NCBI GenBank assembly: GCA_902564385.1
Contig: CACFAT010000001.1
Location: 186,001 to 250,000 of the forward strand
Reading direction: 5' to 3'
DNA: 64,000 nt
Source: an uncultured Pelagibacteraceae bacterium
GTDB lineage: Bacteria > Pseudomonadota > Alphaproteobacteria > Pelagibacterales > Pelagibacteraceae
Numbering within the stretch: position 1 is the first letter of the stretch; the number at the start of each line of letters is the position of its first letter. A model generated the notes under the pieces. That model did not search any database, was not told the DNA's origin, and saw only the letters and a program-made list of their open reading frames with translations. The translations under genes and the position numbers were made by a program. Positions 59,799 through 64,000 of the stretch are shown one piece after another.

Positions 59799-60596
59799 CT
59801 AATTTTTGTTGTGAATTCTATCCATTTCTTGAAGTTCGACTTCAAGTTTGTCTAATTCTTCACCACCAGCCATCATACTAAGAAGTTTTTCTCTAGAAAT
59901 ATCTTTTTTTTGGAATGTTCCCATGCTTTTTCCTCGGTTAAGTACAGTGAAACTATTACCAACAGGGTACGCATGATGTACATTATGAGTAATTAAAATT
60001 ACAGCCAATCCCTCAGACGCAGCCTTTACAATATATTTTAATACCATTGATGCTTGATGAACTCCTAAAGCCGAAGTTGGTTCATCTAAAACTAAAACTT
60101 TTGCTCCAAAATATATAGCCCGTGATATTGCTAGGCATTGTCTTTCACCACCGGACATAGTTCCAACTGCCTGAGATGGATCTCTAACATCGATACCTAT
60201 CTGTCCCATTCTATCTGCTGCTATCTTATTTGCTTTCTCCACATCAAAAGTTTTAAGGAAAGGAATACCTTTTTGAGGCTCTCTTCCCATAAAAAAATTT
60301 CTAGTAACACTCATTAAAGGAACTAATGCTAGATCTTGATAAACTGTTCCTATACCAATATCTAAAGCATCTTTGGGTGAGTCAAAAACAATTTTATTAT
60401 CTTCAAATATAATTTCTCCTTCATCTGGTTTATGAACACCTGCTAAAGTTTTAATTAAAGTCGACTTTCCTGCTCCATTATCTCCAAGTAAGCACATGAT
60501 CTCACCTTTTTTTAATCTCATTGTGACATCTTTAAGCGCTATTACCTTTCCAAAAAACTTACTAATATTATTAAATTGAACGAGATAGTCAGACAT
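59799..60596 (-). CDS. Sugar ABC transporter ATP-binding protein (FrcA-like, single NBD)
   Basis: This 265-residue ATPase has Walker [18 protein letters not shown] near residue 36, a Q-loop in [18 protein letters not shown], the signature [17 protein letters not shown] near 145, Walker [14 protein letters not shown] near 163 and the switch [12 protein letters not shown] near 195. Unlike most CUT2 sugar ATPases of about 500 residues with two nucleotide-binding domains, this has one, as in the FrcBCA fructose type. It is the last gene of the binding protein-permease-ATPase set and overlaps the permease by one base. Neighbours suggest inositol as a substrate. Confidence 0.88.
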   Translation of the reverse strand: MSDYLVQFNNISKFFGKVIALKDVTMRLKKGEIMCLLGDNGAGKSTLIKTLAGVHKPDEGEIIFEDNKIVFDSPKDALDIGIGTVYQDLALVPLMSVTRNFFMGREPQKGIPFLKTFDVEKANKIAADRMGQIGIDVRDPSQAVGTMSGGERQCLAISRAIYFGAKVLVLDEPTSALGVHQASMVLKYIVKAASEGLAVILITHNVHHAYPVGNSFTVLNRGKSMGTFQKKDISREKLLSMMAGGEELDKLEVELQEMDRIHNKN

Positions 60597-61723
60597 TATT
60601 TACTCTCAGTCACTTTCTTTCTGATATAGTTATTAAATACTACAGCTATCAACATCATTGCCCCTAAAAAAACCTTAAACCAATCAGTGTCAACATCTGT
60701 ATAAAATATTCCCATAGATACAGTCCCAAATATAATTGCACCAAAAGCAGCACCTATTGCAGATCCATATCCACCTGTTAATAGACAACCACCAACAACA
60801 GCAGCTGCAATAGCCTCAAGTTCTTTTAAAGTACCTCTCATAGTATCTGCAGAACCTGCATCTAATACTTGAATACAAGCAAAAATAGTAGAAGCAACTG
60901 CCGTCCCGATAAATAGACTTATTTTTACCCTTCCAACAGGCACACCCACATTTGTTGCTCCAACCTTATCGCCTCCAGATGCGAAGATCCAATTACCGTA
61001 TCTTGTTTTCATCAATATCCATGTTGCAAACAATGTTAATGCAATAAACCAAATAACTGATGGAGGTATTCCAGTTGCAAGAGGAGTTCCATCAGTTCTT
61101 AGTTCAATCAATTTTAATGATCCCAACCAAGTAAAAAGCCATTTAAAAGTATCTGTAGCAAATAACCAAGCTAATGGATCATCTTCAATTAATACTCTTA
61201 GTCCTGGAACTTGAGTTCTACCAGTAATCAATCTTGTTATTGCTAATGTCAAACCTCTTAAAATAAAAAGCATTGCAAGTGTTACAATAAAAGATGGCAA
61301 ACCGGTTTTGACAACCATTATGCCATTAAAGTATCCAACCAATACTGCCATAGCGAAAGCAAAAACTATACTCATCCATAATGGCCAACCCCAATAAATT
61401 GCAGGAATTGCGATACAAATTCCAGCAAAGCCAATCATTGATCCAATTGACAAATCAAATTCACCGCCAATCATTAACATCGCTGCTGCTATTGCTATAA
61501 TTCCCAAATTAGCTGAAACATCGAGGAAATTAAGCATTCCATAGGCGCTAAACATACCAGTATCGCCAGCTACAATTCCAAAAAATATAAATACAAGTAT
61601 TGAGCCACCTAATGCACCTAGCTCAGGCCTATTCAATAAAACTCTTAGTGGTGATATTTTTTTTAGACGTTCGTCTTCACTAAGACTACTTTTTGATGAA
61701 ATACTTTTTGATTTTAATGACAT
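60596..61723 (-). CDS. Sugar ABC transporter permease (CUT2 family)
   Basis: This 375-residue CUT2-type permease has about ten membrane helices. Family blocks include [27 protein letters not shown] near 95, [18 protein letters not shown] near 155, and the end [22 protein letters not shown] 45-residue cytoplasmic N-terminal extension precedes the first helix. A terminator-like hairpin lies in the 56-bp gap between the binding-protein gene and this gene, so it may be expressed at a lower level. Confidence 0.88.
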   Translation of the reverse strand: MSLKSKSISSKSSLSEDERLKKISPLRVLLNRPELGALGGSILVFIFFGIVAGDTGMFSAYGMLNFLDVSANLGIIAIAAAMLMIGGEFDLSIGSMIGFAGICIAIPAIYWGWPLWMSIVFAFAMAVLVGYFNGIMVVKTGLPSFIVTLAMLFILRGLTLAITRLITGRTQVPGLRVLIEDDPLAWLFATDTFKWLFTWLGSLKLIELRTDGTPLATGIPPSVIWFIALTLFATWILMKTRYGNWIFASGGDKVGATNVGVPVGRVKISLFIGTAVASTIFACIQVLDAGSADTMRGTLKELEAIAAAVVGGCLLTGGYGSAIGAAFGAIIFGTVSMGIFYTDVDTDWFKVFLGAMMLIAVVFNNYIRKKVTESK

Positions 61724-61737
61724 TTAAATTTTGAAAA

Positions 61738-61768
61738 AAGGCCTGACCAAAAAATTTAGTCAGGCCTT
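61738..61768 (-). terminator. Attenuating terminator between binding-protein and permease genes
   Basis: AAGGCCTGAC (61738-61747) pairs perfectly with GTCAGGCCTT (61759-61768) around an 11-nt loop, and the minus-strand sequence after the stem runs TTTTTTC. This is a textbook intrinsic terminator, sitting 12 bp after the binding-protein stop and before the permease start. It probably releases most transcripts after the binding-protein gene so that the abundant binding protein outnumbers the membrane components, as known for other ABC operons. Confidence 0.85.
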
Positions 61769-61779
61769 AAATATAGATT

Positions 61780-62703
61780 TTATCTATAACCTTGAGCTGC
61801 CCATTTAATTACTTTAGCAGCATTATCAGGAGTAACAAATCCAGGTCCAGTCATAACTACACCTGCAGGCATTGTTCCCCATCTCATGTACTGAGCAAAA
61901 ATAGCTATAGGCAAATAACCTTGTAGATATTGTTGTTGGTCAATTAAAAACTCTACTTTACCTGCAGCAGCAGCTTTTAACATATTAGGTGACATATCAA
62001 ATGTTCCTAATTTAACATTTCCAACTTTACCAGCAGCTTCTAAAGCTTTTAGTGCTGCTTCACCAGATAAACCAGCTCCTAAAGTTAGAATAGTGTCATA
62101 TCCACCACCTAATTTTGCAGCAACAGCTTTTTGAATTTCAGTTGGGTCATTTGATGTTCCAAGAATATCAACAGATCCACCAAAACCTTTTTTGAAACCT
62201 GCACATCTTCTATCAAGCGCTACGTTTCCAACTTCGTGGTTAACGCATAAAGCTTTTTTTCCTCCAGCGGCCTTCATTTTTTGTCCGCCACCAACGCCAG
62301 CTTCAAATTCAGTTTGACCTACGTGTGCACTAATTCCTAATGATGCATAGTCATCCGAACCAGAGTTCATAGAGACCACTGGTATACCAGCAGCTATTGC
62401 TGCTTTAACAGATTTTCCTAATGCAGCTGCATCAGGTAAAGTAATTACAATACCTTTTGGTTTTTGTGATACAGCGTTATCAATTAGTTTTGCCATTTCA
62501 ACCATGTCAAAAGTTCCAGGCGCAGTGTATTTGCAAGATACTCCCATATCTTTACAAGCAGCATCAACTCCATTTTTAGCCACCGACCAAAAAGGGTCAT
62601 TAGCTTGTCCATGTGAAACAACAATTATATCAGTTGCTAATGCTGATACAGACATCATTGCCCATGCAGCAACAGCTAATATAAAGTTCTTTATTGTTTT
62701 CAT
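61780..62703 (-). CDS. Sugar (probably inositol-type) ABC transporter periplasmic binding protein
   Basis: This 307-residue type-I periplasmic binding protein has a signal peptide ending SALA (residues 1-23), then the ribose-binding-like core DIIVVSHGQANDPFWSVAKNGVDAACKDMG, KPKGIVITLPDAAALG near 82, GIPVVSMNSGSDD near 106, VALDRRCAGFKKGF near 160, and KLGTFDMSPNMLKAAAAGKVEFLIDQQQYLQGYL near 235. It is more Ala/Gly-rich than its neighbours, as is usual for an abundant binding protein. RBS is GAGAGGAAA. The substrate is inferred from the adjacent iolG-like gene; ribose or another sugar is the alternative. Confidence 0.88.
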   Translation of the reverse strand: MKTIKNFILAVAAWAMMSVSALATDIIVVSHGQANDPFWSVAKNGVDAACKDMGVSCKYTAPGTFDMVEMAKLIDNAVSQKPKGIVITLPDAAALGKSVKAAIAAGIPVVSMNSGSDDYASLGISAHVGQTEFEAGVGGGQKMKAAGGKKALCVNHEVGNVALDRRCAGFKKGFGGSVDILGTSNDPTEIQKAVAAKLGGGYDTILTLGAGLSGEAALKALEAAGKVGNVKLGTFDMSPNMLKAAAAGKVEFLIDQQQYLQGYLPIAIFAQYMRWGTMPAGVVMTGPGFVTPDNAAKVIKWAAQGYR

Positions 62704-62723
62704 TTTTAATTTCCTCTCTTAAA

Positions 62724-62739
62724 TAAAAGTTAACTTTTA
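62724..62739. promoter_or_regulatory. 16-bp perfect palindrome before the binding-protein gene
   Basis: TAAAAGTTAACTTTTA is a perfect inverted repeat lying 21 bp upstream of the binding-protein ATG, between the candidate promoter region and the Shine-Dalgarno. The position suits an operator for a sugar-responsive repressor. No repressor gene is in the window. Confidence 0.45.
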
Positions 62740-62808
62740 AACATTAAAGCTAACATAAATTTATTTAGATTGTAAAGAAGCAGGTTGTATTCAACCTAAA
62801 GTTGATTT

Positions 62809-63822
62809 TTAATATTTTATTTTTTCAAACTTTTTTGATTTTAATGACTGGATAGCACTCTCAGCAATTTGTATTGAAATCTTTCCATCAATAAAACCAC
62901 TTTTAGGTCTTAAATTTGATCTGAATAATTTAGCAAGATCATTTAACTGTTCTTTGTATGCCTGGTCGTATCTTTCTATAAAAAAATGTTTAAAGCTTGA
63001 TCGTGCATTTGTACTTTTATTAGAATACAAACTAATCTCATTTTCTTTGATATTATCAGAAATAATCATTCCTTTGCTTCCAAAAAGCTCTACTCTTTGA
63101 TCATATCCAAAACTACAATGTCTAGAATTACTAATAATACATTGAACACCATTTTTTGTTTTCAAAATTGCAGTAGCAAGCTCGAAATCTTTAAGTTTAT
63201 TGAAGTATTTATTAGAAATATTGCTCCCTGTGGCAAATATAGAAACAAATTTATCTTTACCCGCATAATATCTTGCTAGATCGAAATCATGGATCATCAT
63301 ATCTTTGAAAATACCGCCTGAGGCTTTTAAATAATTTATAGATGGAGCAGCCGGATCTCTGCTAGTAATAATTATTTTCTCTAGCTTTCCTATCTTGCCT
63401 TTTATTAAATTATTTTTTAGAGAACTATGACCTGGATCATATCTTCTGTTAAATCCAATTTGAATTTTATGATTAAATTTATTTATTTTTTTTTCGTAAT
63501 TTTGAATTTTTTTTAAATTTAAATCTAAAGGTTTTTCACAAAATACTGTTTTTTTACTTTTTATACTTTCATATATAAATTTAAGATGAGTTGATGTAGT
63601 GGAAGAGATAAAAATACAATCAATTTTTTTATCTCTATATGCTATTTGAGGACTTTCAATATTTTGACAATTTAGATTTTTTGAAACTTTTTTTGCAAGT
63701 TTTTTATTAACATCGAAAATATATTTAAGATTAAAATTTTTATTATTTATTAAATTATTTGCATGCATTAGTCCTATTCTTCCCAAACCGAATAATGCTA
63801 CGTTAATTAAATTTTTACCCAT
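62809..63822 (-). CDS. iolG: Inositol 2-dehydrogenase-like Gfo/Idh/MocA oxidoreductase
   Basis: This 337-residue NAD(P)-dependent dehydrogenase opens with the Rossmann motif VALFGLGRIGLMHANNL, then the conserved EKPLDLN near 95. The middle segment IITSRDPAAPSINYLKASGGIFKDMMIHDFDLARYYAGKD (near residues 150-190) and ISNSRHCSFGYDQRVELFGSKGMI (near 230-255) are characteristic of inositol 2-dehydrogenase (IolG), which oxidises myo-inositol to scyllo-inosose. The catalytic lysine and the histidine of MIHDFD are visible. It overlaps the upstream Gfo/Idh/MocA gene by 16 bp. Other cyclitol or sugar substrates are possible. Confidence 0.82.
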   Translation of the reverse strand: MGKNLINVALFGLGRIGLMHANNLINNKNFNLKYIFDVNKKLAKKVSKNLNCQNIESPQIAYRDKKIDCIFISSTTSTHLKFIYESIKSKKTVFCEKPLDLNLKKIQNYEKKINKFNHKIQIGFNRRYDPGHSSLKNNLIKGKIGKLEKIIITSRDPAAPSINYLKASGGIFKDMMIHDFDLARYYAGKDKFVSIFATGSNISNKYFNKLKDFELATAILKTKNGVQCIISNSRHCSFGYDQRVELFGSKGMIISDNIKENEISLYSNKSTNARSSFKHFFIERYDQAYKEQLNDLAKLFRSNLRPKSGFIDGKISIQIAESAIQSLKSKKFEKIKY

Positions 63823-64000
63823 TGTTTTTTTAATGATGATTTCTTACATGCATCAATGAATTTAGCAGTCTCCAAACCCTCTTCTTCGTTAGGAAAATAA
63901 AATCTTTTTTTTGTATTGGTTTTTAAATATTCAGCAAATTCCTTATATATATTTGCAAAAGCATCTAAATATCCTTCAGGGTGACCAAATTTTACTCTAG
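63807..64000 (-). CDS. Gfo/Idh/MocA oxidoreductase, C-terminal fragment (cut by window edge)
   Basis: The final 64 codons of a minus-strand gene, hand-translated: VKFGHPEGYLDAFANIYKEF, then a linker and FPNEEEGLETAKFIDACKKS, ending KKQWVKI. This is the C-terminal end of a sugar or cyclitol dehydrogenase of the Gfo/Idh/MocA family (the GHPEGY...AFANIY and GLETAKFIDA blocks are typical). Its 5' part lies beyond the window. It overlaps the iolG-like gene by 16 bp, so the two are co-transcribed. Exact substrate unknown. Confidence 0.85.
   Translation of the reverse strand, partial: RVKFGHPEGYLDAFANIYKEFAEYLKTNTKKRFYFPNEEEGLETAKFIDACKKSSLKKQWVKI

Noticed and set aside
62782..62797. Small hairpin AGGTTG-TATT-CAACCT after the iolG-like gene as a terminator
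   Set aside because: The stem is only 6 bp and no T run follows it on the minus strand, so it is too weak to call.
1..64000. tRNA, rRNA, CRISPR arrays, insertion sequences, prophage or integrative elements
   Set aside because: I read the spacers on both strands and saw no cloverleaf-like conserved arms, repeat-spacer pattern, transposase, integrase or long direct repeats; all spacers are short.

Overview
The window reads as a piece of chromosome from a SAR11-type marine alphaproteobacterium (Pelagibacterales). The support is the very low G+C (around 30 % by eye), the Lys/Asn/Ile-rich proteins, intergenic gaps that are almost all under about 100 bp, and gene neighbourhoods typical of alphaproteobacteria: lptF-lptG-lptD-surA-pdxA-rsmA beside gmk, NDUFA12 next to DUF2155, tyrS next to anmK, and an IscR-led suf operon. 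I see no insertion sequence, prophage, CRISPR array, tRNA or rRNA. This is core genome, and its interest lies in small genes, operator-like palindromes and unusual variants of core enzymes.

Layout. 1-3340 (minus): the 5' part of sodB, a 61-residue small protein, an exported MsrB, a GYD-domain protein with its own promoter, strong Shine-Dalgarno and terminator-like hairpin, an NAD(P)-binding SDR and an MFS transporter. 3409-15950 (minus) is one long co-directional run starting at rpsF: rpsF-rpsR-rplI-dnaB, a large RND/MMPL protein, cvpA-purF, an HD protein resembling mixed-valence di-iron oxygenases, a DUF255 thioredoxin-fold protein, gshA-gshB and an EamA transporter. 16036-18620 (plus): fabD-fabG-acpP-gmk. 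18609-25863 (minus): the outer-membrane biogenesis operon lptF-lptG-lptD-surA-pdxA-rsmA. 25918-27757 (plus): pepA-ndk. 27747-29328 (minus): purM-purN. 29338-32848 (plus): DUF2066, an Hda-like protein and aspS.

32849-33670 (minus) encodes a stand-alone protein matching only the C-terminal TSCPD region of class II ribonucleotide reductase NrdJ. It is divergent from NDUFA12 and DUF2155 genes across a spacer holding a perfect 20-bp palindrome. 34500-36692 (minus): aroQ-accB-accC. 36709-37700 (plus): thiS-thiG. 37693-39459 (minus): an RNase E/G without the usual zinc-link cysteines. 39541-45550 (plus): mrcA, prfB with a programmed +1 frameshift, and an AsmA-like protein. 45547-48583: tyrS (minus), anmK (plus) and an alpha/beta hydrolase (minus). 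48713-54863 (plus): iscR-sufB-sufC-sufD-sufS-sufU-sufT-sufA behind an IscR-type operator, followed by a 54-residue small gene. 55097-56503 (minus): glnA. 56649-58012 (plus): ybaK and an EamA transporter. 58005-59775 (minus): a homocysteine S-methyltransferase and another EamA transporter. 59799-64000 (minus): a sugar ABC transporter (ATPase, permease, binding protein), a gene with iolG (inositol 2-dehydrogenase) signatures and the 3' end of a second Gfo/Idh/MocA dehydrogenase, which together look like an inositol uptake and oxidation locus.

Gene packing is extreme. Seven of nine convergent pairs overlap at their 3' ends, and two divergent pairs are separated by only 9 and 17 bp. Where a clear palindrome or hairpin does exist (sodB, GYD gene, nrdJ-like/NDUFA12, iscR, sugar-binding protein gene), it stands out as likely regulation.
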